This document shows positions 35,201 to 44,783 of a DNA stretch of 64,000 nucleotides, piece by piece. This DNA comes from Coxiella endosymbiont of Amblyomma nuttalli. Lineage in GTDB: Bacteria > Pseudomonadota > Gammaproteobacteria > Coxiellales > Coxiellaceae. Both the position numbers and the translations under genes were made by a program. Below the pieces are notes generated by a model, which ran no database searches, was not told the origin of the DNA, and was given only the letters and a program-made list of their open reading frames with translations. Numbering within the stretch: position 1 is the first letter of the stretch; each line of letters begins with the position of its first letter. Location: the NCBI RefSeq assembly GCF_018107685.1, contig NZ_CP064834.1, positions 124,001 through 188,000 of the forward strand. The letters are read 5' to 3'.

Positions 35201-35762
35201 TAAGCAATGGGGCTTAACTCGCATTTTGGAAGGAGGCGAAGGAAATGCTAATTTTTCCTTGCGATGGCTGGGATCGCCTAATCAATTTGAGGTAGCGCAT
35301 TTATATGGTCATGTGAAGGCTTCTTTTCGAAATGGGCGCATGACAGAATTTGGGGAAAGTGCCGAATTTGAGCTCGGTTTTAGTCGTCTGCTCAATTTAT
35401 TAAGTCTTCAATCACTACCAAAATTACCGCTCACTCTTGCGAATTTAACTAAAAAAGGGTTTGCTTTTAATGCATTTCAGGGAGATTTTTCTCTAATGGG
35501 GGGAATCGCGAGAACAAAAAATGTATCATTGATAGGTGATGCTGCTTGGGTGCGGGTAGAAGGGCTTATTGGTTTTACGAAGAAAAACTACGATTTGCAT
35601 TTAACAATTATGCCAAATATCACTTCTTCTTTACCTTTAATCATTGGTATTGCAGGAGGACCTTTTGCTGGTATTATTGCATGGATTGCTAATCAAGTAT
35701 TATCTCCTCAGGTTAGCAAAGCAGCACAAGTAAATTATCACATTACAGGTTCTTTGGAATAA
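32229..35762 (+). CDS. yhdP: YhdP-family AsmA-like lipid-transport protein
   Basis: A 1177-residue protein with one N-terminal transmembrane helix (about 8-30) and a long beta-rich periplasmic region, the architecture of YhdP (E. coli about 1266 residues), a bridge-like protein that moves phospholipids from inner to outer membrane. The C-terminus contains the conserved stretch NLTKKGFAFNAFQGDFSL, then GLIGFTKKNYDLHLTIMPN and LPLIIGIAGGPFAG, and ends in YHITGSLE. The mreBCD-to-yhdP order is shared with other gammaproteobacteria (there with maf and rng between). No internal stop is seen despite its length. Confidence 0.87.
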   Translation: MQRYLKCLLITTVSVVVFFVALIGIARLTIPLLNYQDYQRDFFERWANHMLHQSVRISCITTSWYGLGPAFNFHNVIIIDSEHHKPLFQIAQLSISLDVFHSLLHWRLLPGRLILSGTEINVAETQEGKWRIKGMVLRKENTANLDKIRNTILLLSRQSNITLKNITINYFTSQGKLISVDNLQIVVKNDIFHHQITGAGRLRQTTHTRFRFSLKLDCDNLWFRVNVKNIVFKQLVDNRWMRTYTKDFSIKHGKGYVQLRMRLHKWQLQSVQGLVSAHSLRFAIAQSHKTVAIDQVFANLYWQQYPDGWRLTSNHIFLRTGGKEWPEHSFCVHIIHRGSLTTLFLKSNHFDLEGIDVLAESIGFWPQKMRTFYQNLHLRGQLKNLTVLYAPQTSYYHIISDNNDLGVHTWNNLSSIARVASSVDISSSRNKPVLQSTQSMIAIPQILIFRRPFILNQLQLTANWRRNATGWDFYLKKCGIGDNHFHWQEQGLLWIPTKYYPYINLQGEFITDNVTSNNIYLPYRHINSNLLIWLYQAFLANSAVSGTLDLKDPLNKFSFMHGGNNGRGCFDVIANVDHVNLHYHSGWPDIQNVHAKISFHNNKVCIIADHGEILGNTINNLKATIPNLEKPILTVIGHISSDLSDGFKFLQATPLLLADKMKNMVFRGPMNFNLKLTIPLLKEARRDIVADGNLTIKKSQLNLKNWGIKLDNIQGNFHFANWNFSADQIHAAWLGLPITIKIVTIHPFDSLSTLQLEVHGRVTIKALRNQCHSSILNNLSGSTAYHALLRLHNNQKKSVDSLNIITDLIGVKSILPSPYNKSAQESAILSSTVTFSNEKFARIKMRYSGHFVDANTALDLFLTEKGWLIDIHSPLIIGALFIPNNHRQQQQWQGHFSRVYLPITQEKKQKLDLQGWPSLNISIDDFRYGKRLIGKIELQTTKTKIGLKVNKLNIATPLFYMHALGLWNYKVGKSKTTLSGQFISCDLGAFLKQWGLTRILEGGEGNANFSLRWLGSPNQFEVAHLYGHVKASFRNGRMTEFGESAEFELGFSRLLNLLSLQSLPKLPLTLANLTKKGFAFNAFQGDFSLMGGIARTKNVSLIGDAAWVRVEGLIGFTKKNYDLHLTIMPNITSSLPLIIGIAGGPFAGIIAWIANQVLSPQVSKAAQVNYHITGSLE

Positions 35763-36619
35763 GCTACTAAAATGAGTTACTAATTATATTACCGCCTTAC
35801 TGCCACTATGGCTCAAACTGAACTTTTATTTATTTCATTTACATATCTTCTGTTATCACAGAATGGCTCCTATTTATAGCTTTATATTCTTAACTCCAGG
35901 AAGTCTAGCTTATCATCAATTTTATAGTCTTATTATTATAGATGAATCTGATATCTATGACGCCCTCTAATCAGTTGATTATTGTATTGCATTAATGCAC
36001 CGTAATATTCAAACAATTATCAATGCATTAATGATATTAATCTTTTATTTAGCCATATTCTGACTACTTAACCATATTCTGACTCAGAAAATCTAATTTA
36101 TTCATTGATAATAGTAAAAATCAGTTTAGTTTATGAAACATATCGACCATTATACTTATGGCTGTGCGAAAAATTCTCACATAAAGTAAGGCATGACTAA
36201 TACGACCACCTCCTAAATAGAGGGATAGTATCAATAGATACACAATAGTATTAGTAATCGCGGATTTACAGTTTTCGACAAATGGTCGTGTTTATGTTTA
36301 TATGATAGAAAAAATGGCCACTGAGAAAGCAAGTAAGCGCCATGATTTAAGGTAAGGTGTTTACTAACTAAGGTGTTTTACTAAACTACCCCATATGTTG
36401 AATGGGTATATGATAAGAATGAATAGCATCCATTATATGGATAGCATTGTAATATTTAAAAGCAAGGAGGATATTTTAGATAAGTACATGCTTGTTTTAA
36501 GATTTTAGTTGACTAGCGCATAAAAGCAGGGGAAGAGCGTTGCTTTCTTCATAATGCATAACAACATAGTGATTGATAGCAGGAGAGCGTCTGGCTGGTG
36601 AGACCTTCTAGGTAATGAG

Positions 36620-36770
36620 ACTCCTAGATGCTATTAACAAAGGAACAGTAACTTAAAAAAACAATACTAGCTACTAAAATAGCTTTAATTATGCACAAAA
36701 AATGGAAAAATGACACGAGCAAGAAAGGTACCGTTTGGTTGGTAACAATAACCCGGTACAGCATTTTGAT
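36620..36770 (+). pseudogene. tldD: tldD remnant (metalloprotease TldD, C-terminal part)
   Basis: A plus frame reads NSFNYAQKNGKMTRARK near 36675-36727, followed after a shift by LVGNNNPVQ near 36738-36765. This matches the TldD segment EAYLIENGKMTRAIKGATLVGNxPEVL. In E. coli tldD directly follows yhdP, which supports the assignment. Stops flank the fragment; the rest of the gene is eroded. Confidence 0.5.
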
Positions 36771-37317
36771 TTTATACAAACTGGTGGAAATCGATATAAA
36801 ACCATATTCCTATTAATATAGGACAACTGAGTGGCTCGAGCGGTTGCTATATGGAAGGCTCTAAACCTTTACTTAAATAACAACGAAGATTTTTGATAGA
36901 GTAGAATTGATCTCTTGTTCAGATAACAAGAGTTATGGACTATAGATACTGTGTATTGCGTGCATATCGTGTAATTAATTCATTGATCATGAAGCTTGTC
37001 GAAAAGACTTATTTATAACTAAAAGTAAACCCATTGAAATTGAGCTCACTGCAATTATGGCAAGAGTTGTTGATATTGAAATGTGGCTACTTGCGTTTTA
37101 GATGCGTTTATCGATTCGATCGTAACATCAGTAATAAGAAGCAATTAAATAATAGTGCTTACGAAGTTTAATATCTTTAAAATTAGTCAACATGTAGTAA
37201 GAATCGAGTATAAGCTACGACGAGTGGACCGGTGCAAATTTCAGCACTATGGTTTATTTGATTCTCTGTGGGTAAGAAGCTAGAGAAAGATTTAATCATT
37301 AAAGAGCAAAAAGAAAC

Positions 37318-37346
37318 TTGATTAATCTAGATACATTCGTTATCTT
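37318..37346 (+). promoter_or_regulatory. Candidate promoter for tRNA-Val/tRNA-Asp
   Basis: TTGATT at 37318-37323, a 17-base spacer and TATCTT at 37341-37346, followed by a GC-rich stretch (GCCCGGG) where transcription would start, as is common for stable RNA promoters. The tRNA-Val gene begins about 38 bases after the predicted start. Confidence 0.4.
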
Positions 37347-37390
37347 CATTGCCCGGGAACTTGATGCCTCTTTAAATAAATTTTTGTCGT

Positions 37391-37463
37391 GGGTACTTAG
37401 CTCAGTTGGTAGAGCGTCGCCCTTACAAGGCGAATGTCGTGGGTTCGAGTCCCACAGTACCCA
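37391..37463 (+). tRNA. tRNA-Val (anticodon TAC)
   Basis: Cloverleaf: acceptor GGGTACT pairs with AGTACCC (37456-37462), D arm GCTCAGTTGGTAGAGC, anticodon stem TCGCC/GGCGA around loop CTTACAA (anticodon TAC), T arm GTGGGTTCGAGTCCCAC, discriminator A. The CCA end is not encoded. Length is 73 bases. Confidence 0.97.
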
Positions 37464-37535
37464 TCATAATTATTGGTTAGATAATATTAAAGAAAACTTT
37501 GAAGTGAAGTGAGTCGACTTGAGAGGCTCCAAAGC

Positions 37536-37609
37536 GGAGTGGTAGTTCAGTTGGTTAGAATACCGGCCTGTCACGCCGGGGGTCGCGGGTTCGAGTCCCG
37601 TCCGCTCCG
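37536..37609 (+). tRNA. tRNA-Asp (anticodon GTC)
   Basis: Acceptor GGAGTGG pairs with CCGCTCC (37602-37608), D arm GTTCAGTTGGTTAGAAT, anticodon stem CCGGC/GCCGG around CTGTCAC (anticodon GTC), T arm GCGGGTTCGAGTCCCGT, discriminator G as normal for tRNA-Asp. No CCA is encoded. It lies 72 bases after tRNA-Val, likely co-transcribed. Confidence 0.97.
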
Positions 37610-40570
37610 TTATAATAGCAATACTTTAAAGAATGTTAGATTTTTTTACATTAGATGGCTCGCATATATCCATATGCTAGGGGTAGCGTATAATACGTAG
37701 TTATATTTTGATTATAGTCATGATCCGTAATAACGTGCTATTGATGCTAAAATTCGTTGTTAACCTTTGTCTATTTGTGTACCGTCTTCGTTCGAGAATT
37801 TTTAGCATCGCTCGTAGATTTCAAGTAATTTAAATGAGTTTTGTGAATTTGTTCGTCTTTACTTTGACTGTACCTTGATGCCGACTAAATTGGCATGAAC
37901 TTGATTGTCAAGATACTTGTAAATAAGTTCGTTAAAAATTCTATGCATTCGGTTAATTAGCAAAACCACAGATTTGACTATTGTGTAAAATGATTCTTGT
38001 AAAGGTAAAGTACGTGCGAAACGATATTCATGAAATGGGATAGTGCTTTTTTTATTATGAGAGGTCATCCTTTTAATGAAGTACTAGTTTCTGTTCTTAA
38101 ATTTTATAGATGAGTCTATAATTAATAGAATTAATCGGCTCATTTCTAAGAATATGCCTAATGATTTCACTTTTTATTATTTTATTACTTGCATTAGGAA
38201 AATACTAATCATTTTCAAAACTAGTTTAAAACTAGTAAGCAGTATTTTTTCTTTTATCAATTTTTGGTTGAATAATTGAAGTAATTACTGGATTTACTAG
38301 CAAAATATATGGAAACGTATTAACTAACAATGACTTTGAGTATATTATAATGTTTCTGGAAATTTCACTGTTCTTGTCTTTTTACTGTTCTTCACACACT
38401 GTTTTATACTTGTCTAAATTACCGCAAAAGTTTCTATGTAGTGGTGGTTGACAACTCTTCGTGTTTCTTTAAAAAAGGAAATAGGAAAATATAATATAAA
38501 ATTGATTTTAAACGTCTATAAAATTATTCTAAAAATAGAACATAATAATGTACCCATGTTTTGGTATATTATGATAAACAGAGTTTTTGTACTTGTATTC
38601 TAAAATTTAATTTAGTGCTATTTATAGATAGACTTTTTCTAAAGTTTCACAATGATAAATGAATACATATCTCTTGGAGAGAATCAGTTATACTTAATGA
38701 ATATTCACCATACTATGTTTTTAAGAAGTGTTTACATAAATACTGTTTAGCGAAATTATATTGGGCTATTATATTTTTATAATTATTATAATATTCAAGA
38801 CCAAAGTTTTTATTCAATATTGATGCATTTTTAGTTATAGTTTTTATTTTTCAACAGAATAGTCGTTCTAATTTCAAAGGATGTTATATTTGTAGCATAG
38901 ATACGATTAGCTTTTAATTAAAGTTTTTAAATGTGTACTGAAGTGTACTGAAGATTTTTAAAAATTTTTTTATTAATAACTCCATTACTTGAATATTTTC
39001 TCTGATAAAGTTTGCTATAATTCTACTAAACAGTTTTTAAAAATATACATCTTAAATCTTTAGGCTTAGTCTTTAACGCTATCTACAAGATCAAGATCTC
39101 TGCAATATACTATTGGACTATAATGATCCAGATATCTTAAAAATAGCAAATTAGTTACATGAACATTACTGCAGGAGATAGAACTGTTATGATAGGAGCC
39201 ATCGATAAAAAGAAAACTTGCAAAAATTCCACTCGCTTTATATAAACCAACTTTTATATCACTTGTATTTTTCAATTGAGCACCGTCCTTTTTAAAGGAG
39301 TAAAAAGGAGCGATAGAAACAATCACTCCTTCTCCTTTATTAGGGTATCGCTATTCATTGTTATTGACAACCGTATTTTATTCATATTTTATCGATTTAT
39401 TCCAAATTTTTCAACATGATAATATCTATTCTAATATCTATTTATAATTTCAAGACTTTTAAATTTCGTATATCAATTTTAAAATATCAGCAATTAAATA
39501 AAATTGAGAAACTGAAAATTTTTATAAACCATCCCACATAGAAATAAGCATAATTATAAAAATGGATCTTAAATATTAACTGTAAAACTCAGTTAATATT
39601 ATTATTAGTAATATAAAATGTGATATTTGAAAAATTATATAGACCAATCGGAACAAATAAATCGGTTGTAGTTTCCTTTTAAAGAAATCAAATAGAAATA
39701 ACAGTAAACTCTATAAAAGACGTTACAATTATAATCGATCATACTAGCGCTCAAGGCAAAGGAGAAATATTTATTTAACACATATAGTTAATGCACATAC
39801 TTTCAAAACCAGAAAAGCAGTATCATAATGAAGGACGGTATAGAAAACTTAGATTAAACAGATAAATTAGACTATTTGCCCTGTCATAAAAAGCAAAAAA
39901 CGTGATCGTTATAGGCTCAGGGAAAATAACTATAATAAATGGAATTCCTTTATTCTTTAATAATTATTTTAATAATGTCAGCATTAACTAGTAAGTGTAC
40001 ATTCCTAAACTATAATATTCATTTCCAGTAATAAAAATGAACTTTAAAAATATAATTCTACTCATTAAGAAAACATACGATACTCTAAGTTTCTTAATCC
40101 TATGTATAAAGAATACTTCTTGATAGACATTATCAAAGATTATACAATTAATTGTAATGTGGAAGTGACAAAATCTATAGAAAAGAAAATTCTATAGAAA
40201 AATTTTTAGAAAACAATATTAATTAGTAAATAAAATAGAATATTGAAATATAGTTATTGTTATGAAAAATAGATGAGCAGTCGAAAGGCGGAAATAAAAA
40301 TTTTCACTACTTACTATCATTCTTGCTATCATGAGCATGATAGCATACACAGAGTATTTATCTGTTGTTATAAATAACACACAGTGCCATCATAACAGAC
40401 ATTATTCAATACAATAAACGAAGTATCAACTATTCTCATCATACAAATATTTCACTTTAGTTTGACTCAGTATAGGCCACTTGCCAAGGTATAGCACACC
40501 GTGTATAGTGTACCATGTTAAAAACATATAACTAACAACCAATTATCTAAATATAACAGAAATTAGCTAC
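37610..40570. other. 3-kb very AT-rich spacer
   Basis: The longest gene-free stretch in the window and visibly more AT-rich than its neighbours. It contains a perfect tandem 10-mer (GTGTACTGAA at 38933-38942 and 38943-38952) and two short minus-strand frames (37859-38068 and 39066-39326). No tRNA, insertion sequence or known protein motif was recognised. Confidence 0.5.
39066..39326 (-). CDS. Unidentified small open frame (hypothetical)
   Basis: A minus-strand frame of 86 codons with a GTG start preceded by AAAGGAGAAGGA, a good ribosome site. The product (IVSIAPFYSFKKDGAQLKN, later GLYKASGIFASFLFIDGSY) has ordinary protein-like composition, unlike the surrounding AT-rich noise. The same frame stays open eight codons upstream of the GTG, so it may be a fragment of a larger decayed gene. 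No family is recognised. Confidence 0.3.
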   Translation of the reverse strand: MIVSIAPFYSFKKDGAQLKNTSDIKVGLYKASGIFASFLFIDGSYHNSSISCSNVHVTNLLFLRYLDHYSPIVYCRDLDLVDSVKD

Positions 40571-42145
40571 ATGCTACAGAATTTCTATAAACATGTTAAA
40601 GGTTGGGTTGCTTGGGTTATTTTTGCAGCGATGTCATTTTCTTTTATCCTTTGGAGTATGCAGTATTATTTACAATCTGAAACAGGAAACAGAGAAATTG
40701 TTGCTAAGGTTGATGGCAAAAAAATTACCGCAAAGGAACTCGCTACTGTTTTTCAACAGATGAAACGTACTTATGTCTTAAAACTGGGACGCCAACTTGT
40801 TAGTAGACAAAGTGAAGCGCTAAAGCAATATACTTTGCAAAATTTAATTATGAATAATGTGCTTTTGCATTCTGCAAAAAAAGCTGGGTTTCGTATGAGT
40901 TTTAATCAGATTAGTCAGTTTATTGCTGAATTGCCGGTTTTTCAAAGGAACGGACAATTTTCTAAAGAGCGCTATCAAGCATTTCTGCGTGAAAATTCAT
41001 TAACAGGTAACGAATTTTTTATGAAAATAGGTGATGCACTTATCATCCAACAATTTGCAGATGGCATTCGTAGCAGTGCGTTTGTGTTGCCTGCTGAAAT
41101 AAAAACTCATTACGAATTACTTCGTCAAACACGTAATTTTCGTTATGTGATTATTCCAAGCGCTCGTTTTTTAAATAAAGTTAAAATCCACAAAAAAATG
41201 ATTGCCGATTATTATCAGAAACACTGTCAGGTGTTTCGGATGCCAGAAAAAATTAGTATTGCTTATCTATTATTGTCGCCTAGCATCATTCGTCAGCAAA
41301 TTTTAGTGAGCAATCGTGAAATAAAGCAATATTATAAAAATATAAAAAATAAAAATATAAAAAAAATACAGTCTCTGAGTAAACTGCAAGCTCGGATTAA
41401 ATGCGACTTAATTCAAGAAAAAGTTAATGAAATTTTGACCAAAAAAGGCAATCAATTATCGACAATTACTTATACTGACCCGACAACCCTTCAATCTGCT
41501 GCGCGAAAATTAAATTTAAAAATTCGGACAACGGGATTATTTACACGTAATGGTGCTCGAAAAGGTATTGCTTCAAATCCTAAAATCATAGCAATGGCAT
41601 TTAGCAATGATATATTACTACAACACAATAATAGTAATTTGATAAAATTGAAAGATGGAAGTTTAGCTGTTTTAAGAATAAAACAATACCAACCTTCCTA
41701 TATTTCTCCGTTAAACACAGTTACTTTGTACATTGAGCAGAAAATTAGAAAACAATTAGCAGAAGTACAATCAAATCAGTTGGCTAGAAAAATTCAAGAT
41801 GCGATTAATCAAAGACAATCATTAACGATGATTAAAAATACTGATCAGTTAGTATGGAAAATTGAAAAGAATGTAGAACGAATAAATAAAACAATCCCGA
41901 TGCCTATTATAAAGGGTGCATTTTCTATTCCACTTACGAAAGAACATTCAGTGATCACAACGATTTTAAGTAATGGTGATTCGGCTCTTATTCAAGTAAT
42001 TGCAATTAAACTGGCCAAATTTAATGCAGTTTCACAAAAACAACTTGATACGCTGATGAAAATTTTATTAGTATATTATGGTAATCTTGATTATCAATTT
42101 TACATTCAGGATGCTCTCAAGCACGCAAAAATTAAAGTTCTTTAA
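40571..42145 (+). CDS. ppiD: Periplasmic folding chaperone PpiD lacking the parvulin domain
   Basis: A 524-residue protein with the PpiD N-terminus: a signal-anchor helix (about 12-32, AWVIFAAMSFSFILW) and a SurA-type helical domain. The central segment AYLLLSPSIIRQQILVSNRE leads to EIKQYYKN (250-257), then goes directly to KKIQSLSKLQARI (264-276). In E. coli PpiD (623 residues) the matching points flank the roughly 95-residue parvulin domain, so that domain is missing in frame. PpiD holds newly exported proteins at the SecYEG exit; the chaperone function could survive. The junction is in A-rich repeats around 41333-41370. Confidence 0.85.
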   Translation: MLQNFYKHVKGWVAWVIFAAMSFSFILWSMQYYLQSETGNREIVAKVDGKKITAKELATVFQQMKRTYVLKLGRQLVSRQSEALKQYTLQNLIMNNVLLHSAKKAGFRMSFNQISQFIAELPVFQRNGQFSKERYQAFLRENSLTGNEFFMKIGDALIIQQFADGIRSSAFVLPAEIKTHYELLRQTRNFRYVIIPSARFLNKVKIHKKMIADYYQKHCQVFRMPEKISIAYLLLSPSIIRQQILVSNREIKQYYKNIKNKNIKKIQSLSKLQARIKCDLIQEKVNEILTKKGNQLSTITYTDPTTLQSAARKLNLKIRTTGLFTRNGARKGIASNPKIIAMAFSNDILLQHNNSNLIKLKDGSLAVLRIKQYQPSYISPLNTVTLYIEQKIRKQLAEVQSNQLARKIQDAINQRQSLTMIKNTDQLVWKIEKNVERINKTIPMPIIKGAFSIPLTKEHSVITTILSNGDSALIQVIAIKLAKFNAVSQKQLDTLMKILLVYYGNLDYQFYIQDALKHAKIKVL

Positions 42146-42175
42146 AGTCTTCAAAAAGACTTTTAGTTGTTTTAT
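42144..42175 (+). terminator. Rho-independent terminator-like hairpin after ppiD
   Basis: AAAGTCTT (42144-42151) pairs with AAGACTTT (42156-42163) around a CAAA loop and is followed by T-rich TAGTTGTTTTAT. It begins on the ppiD stop codon. The stem is AT-rich, so strength is uncertain. Confidence 0.5.
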
Positions 42176-42489
42176 CTATTCTAAAAATAGAAGTATACTG
42201 AAACCTCTTGACGGGAATCTCGATAAGAAACATAAATATTTAATGTGCTGAACAAATAAAGGGGATTTATTAATACTTTCTAGAAGTTCAGCAGATAAGG
42301 CAAGTCTCATAGTGGTTCTAAACATGATAAGGTAAATTATAAAATTGTGTAGTTCTGGGAAGAGGAACAGGAACAATCCTCTTTCTCCACACGACAGACA
42401 GCGGTAAGGAAGCTTTGCTAAGCGCCATCTAGCTCGGGACTATAAATTGAAGACTATATTAAAAAGAACTGCTGATACTGATATGGTCT

Positions 42490-42516
42490 TTGTTATAGTG
42501 TTTATTCTGTTAGAAT
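42490..42516 (+). promoter_or_regulatory. Weak candidate promoter for tpiA
   Basis: TTGTTA at 42490-42495 and an extended -10 TGTTAGAAT ending at 42516, with a 15-base spacer; an alternative -10 is TAAAAT at 42521-42526. The GTG of tpiA follows about 40 bases later. The non-optimal spacing keeps confidence low. The rest of the 42146-42557 gap shows nothing else. Confidence 0.33.
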
Positions 42517-42557
42517 CTGTTAAAATGCGCAATTACATAGAGAAATAGAGGTTCTTA

Positions 42558-43334
42558 GTGAAGCGTCGTCCGTTAGTTGCTGGCAATTGGAAGATGCATG
42601 GTACACGCGAAAGCATAACGGTGTTATTAGAAGCACTAAAGCATGGTTGTAAGTGCCTGAAAATAGTGGAATTTGCTGTTTTTCCTTCTTTTATTTTTAT
42701 TGCTCATTGTGAGGCCGCTTTGATGTATACCCAAATTTCCTGGGGAGCTCAGGATGTCTCAGAGCATGAGACTGGAGCTCATACGGGGGAAATTTCCGCA
42801 GCAATGTTACGTGATTTTCATTGTTGTTATGTCATCGTTGGGCATTCAGAGCGACGTCAGTTTAATGGAGAAACTGGTGAGAAAGTGGCTGCCAAAGTAA
42901 AAGTGGCTTTGAAGCACGGTATCCGACCAATCATTTGCATCGGAGAAACTGAAAACGAGCGTGAAACGGGACAAACATTAAAGGTAATACAGAAACAACT
43001 TGCGGTTGTGCTGAGCATAAATGATAATGGCCTGCTGGATTCACTTAATGGGATGGTTATTGCCTATGAACCTGTTTGGGCTATTGGAACCGGCAAAAAT
43101 GCCACACCTGATCAGGTCCAGGAAGTGCATGCGGCGATTCGAACCGAATTACATGCACGTGAGATCACGCTTGCAGCAACTACACGGATTGTATATGGTG
43201 GTAGCGTAAAGCCAAATAATGCTGGTGCTTTATTCGCGATGCCAGATGTCGATGGGGTACTGGTAGGAGAAGCTTCCTTGCAAGCGGAGCAATTTTTACA
43301 AATAGGACAACAATGCAATCGGCAATTCTATTAA
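42558..43334 (+). CDS. tpiA: Triosephosphate isomerase
   Basis: This 258-residue TIM barrel has all catalytic residues: Lys12 in AGNWKMHG, His96 in VIVGHSERR and Glu171 in [11 protein letters not shown], plus the phosphate-binding YGGSVKP and [10 protein letters not shown]. It interconverts dihydroxyacetone phosphate and glyceraldehyde-3-phosphate and so feeds gpsA and lower glycolysis. It starts with GTG ([11 protein letters not shown]). The end overlaps secG by 22 bases. Confidence 0.96.
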   Translation: MKRRPLVAGNWKMHGTRESITVLLEALKHGCKCLKIVEFAVFPSFIFIAHCEAALMYTQISWGAQDVSEHETGAHTGEISAAMLRDFHCCYVIVGHSERRQFNGETGEKVAAKVKVALKHGIRPIICIGETENERETGQTLKVIQKQLAVVLSINDNGLLDSLNGMVIAYEPVWAIGTGKNATPDQVQEVHAAIRTELHAREITLAATTRIVYGGSVKPNNAGALFAMPDVDGVLVGEASLQAEQFLQIGQQCNRQFY

Positions 43335-43630
43335 TACATGTGCTGATCGCCATTTGTCTTGTTGCACTCGTGTTGTTGCAACACGGAAAAGGTGCCGATG
43401 TAGGGGCGACCTTTGGTATTGGTGCTTCGAACACTATGTTTGGTAGCGCAGGTGCTACGCCGTTCCTAACGAAAATGACGATCATTTTAGCGGCTATTTT
43501 TTTTACGACGAGTATAGGACTCAGTTATTTGGCATCGCGTCAATTCGAAGTTTCAAGAAAAATGCTACCTTTAAAAACAATACCACTTAGAAATTTTCAG
43601 CTTGGGATTGGTGGTACTCATGCTCATTAG
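43313..43630 (+). CDS. secG: Preprotein translocase subunit SecG
   Basis: A 105-residue protein with two transmembrane helices (about 4-22 and 52-70) separated by the conserved [15 protein letters not shown] and [14 protein letters not shown] loop. It joins SecYE to stimulate protein export. It overlaps tpiA, giving translational coupling, and is followed by tRNA-Leu as in many gammaproteobacteria. The Sec channel component is intact while secB and lepB are lost. Confidence 0.93.
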   Translation: MQSAILLIHVLIAICLVALVLLQHGKGADVGATFGIGASNTMFGSAGATPFLTKMTIILAAIFFTTSIGLSYLASRQFEVSRKMLPLKTIPLRNFQLGIGGTHAH

Positions 43631-43660
43631 ATGAGGAGCAGGTCGGCCTCCCAGAATAAG

Positions 43661-43745
43661 GCCGAAGTGGTGAAATTGGTAAACACGCTGTCTTGAGGGG
43701 ACAGTGGGGAGGTTCCTCTTGCCGGTTCGAGTCCGGCCTTCGGCA
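43661..43745 (+). tRNA. tRNA-Leu (anticodon GAG)
   Basis: An 85-base type II tRNA: acceptor GCCGAAG pairs with CTTCGGC (43738-43744), anticodon stem TGTC/GACA around the loop containing GAG, a long variable arm (TGGGGAGGTTCCTC region), T arm GCCGGTTCGAGTCCGGC and discriminator A. No CCA is encoded. It lies between secG and nuoA. Confidence 0.96.
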
Positions 43746-43754
43746 CACCGGTTT

Positions 43755-43784
43755 TTGACGGAAATTTGATATACTTGATATACT
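43755..43784 (+). promoter_or_regulatory. Candidate promoter of the nuo operon
   Basis: TTGACG (43755-43760), an 18-base spacer and TATACT (43779-43784) match sigma70 boxes in five of six positions each. The -10 region lies in a duplicated TTGATATAC unit, which may offer two alternative -10 boxes. The predicted leader before nuoA is about 45 bases. Confidence 0.55.
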
Positions 43785-43836
43785 GTATGCTGTTAGAGGT
43801 TGTCTGTGCATAGTTAATTATTAAAGAGTTACTCCT

Positions 43837-44193
43837 TTGTTAGCGAATTATTTTTCTATTGTAGTATTTATGGGTGTTGGGCTATTTATTGGCTTCCTTT
43901 CTCTAGGGTTAGGATGGTTTTTTGGACCCCAACATCCATATAAAGCGAAATTATCCTCTTATGAATGTGGTTTTGAGGCATTTCAGGATGCTCGTTTACC
44001 CTTTAACATTCGTTTTTATTTAGTAGCAATTCTTTTTATAATCTTTGATCTAGAAACAGCTTTTTTATTTTCTTGGGCCGTTGTATTACGACACATTGGT
44101 TGGAGCGGTTTTTGGTCAATGGTGATTTTTCTCTTTATCCTGCTCATTGGATTTGTTTATGAATGGAAGTGCGGTGCTTTGGAATGGGAATAA
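43837..44193 (+). CDS. nuoA: NADH-quinone oxidoreductase subunit A
   Basis: A 118-residue membrane subunit with three predicted helices and the family signature [20 protein letters not shown], then [16 protein letters not shown]. It lies at the junction of the membrane arm and the quinone site in complex I. The start appears to be TTG at 43837, 8 bases after AAAGAG; the next in-frame ATG would remove part of helix 1. First of a complete nuoA-N set. Confidence 0.93.
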   Translation: MLANYFSIVVFMGVGLFIGFLSLGLGWFFGPQHPYKAKLSSYECGFEAFQDARLPFNIRFYLVAILFIIFDLETAFLFSWAVVLRHIGWSGFWSMVIFLFILLIGFVYEWKCGALEWE

Positions 44194-44194
44194 T

Positions 44195-44773
44195 ATGAAG
44201 TATTGGTTAACAAAAGATGGTTTTTTGTTGACTTCCATGGATTATTTGATGCGGTGGGCACGTAGTGGTTCATTGTGGCCAATGACTTTTGGATTAGCTT
44301 GTTGTGCTATTGAAATGATGCAGTGCGCCTCATCTCGGTATGATCTTGATCGTTTCGGTGCTGGATTATTTCGACCTAGCCCTCGACAATCCGACGTGAT
44401 GATTGTTGCAGGTACGCTTTGTAATAAGATGGCACCAGCACTGCGTAAAGTTTACGATCAAATGGCAGAACCACGTTGGGTAATTTCGATGGGTTCATGT
44501 GCAAATGGGGGTGGGTATTATCATTATGCTTACTCAGTAGTTCGTGGTTGTGATCGTATTGTACCTGTAGATATATATGTGCCTGGATGCCCACCCACAG
44601 CAGAAGCTTTATTTTATGGTGTGATCCAACTGCGTAATAAAATTCGTTATCGAAATATTTTTGATCGTCGGGTAGCGGTTCCTGCTGACTCGCAGTCTTT
44701 TAAGCAAGACCATAGAGTTATTTCACGAGTGCAGTTATCTAAAAAAGGCTCAGCTGACCGTGAAGACGTCTAA
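44195..44773 (+). CDS. nuoB: NADH-quinone oxidoreductase subunit B
   Basis: A 192-residue subunit that carries iron-sulfur cluster N2, the last electron carrier before quinone. The ligands are visible: the tandem cysteines in [20 protein letters not shown] and PGCPPTAE. The ATG at 44195 directly follows the nuoA stop, with GGAATGGGAA as ribosome site; the longer upstream frame inside nuoA is not used. It overlaps no essential part of nuoC. Confidence 0.96.
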   Translation: MKYWLTKDGFLLTSMDYLMRWARSGSLWPMTFGLACCAIEMMQCASSRYDLDRFGAGLFRPSPRQSDVMIVAGTLCNKMAPALRKVYDQMAEPRWVISMGSCANGGGYYHYAYSVVRGCDRIVPVDIYVPGCPPTAEALFYGVIQLRNKIRYRNIFDRRVAVPADSQSFKQDHRVISRVQLSKKGSADREDV

Positions 44774-44783
44774 GGAAAATGTA

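Larger units (their letters stand above)
35763..37390. other. 1.6-kb spacer with decayed tldD
   Basis: No intact gene. It includes a tldD fragment, listed separately, and repeated units: CCATATTCTGACT at 36053-36065 and 36072-36084, and AAGGTGTTTACTAA at 36354-36367 with a near copy at 36370. Other parts are unassigned. Confidence 0.45.

Noticed and set aside
36820-36885. tRNA-like words (GAGTGGCTCGAGCGGTTG) suggesting tRNA-Ser or tRNA-Leu
   Set aside because: No matching acceptor stem, anticodon loop or T arm can be folded from the flanks.
37318-37700. Two short plus-strand open frames at 37318-37700
   Set aside because: They run across tRNA-Val and tRNA-Asp, whose cloverleafs are complete.
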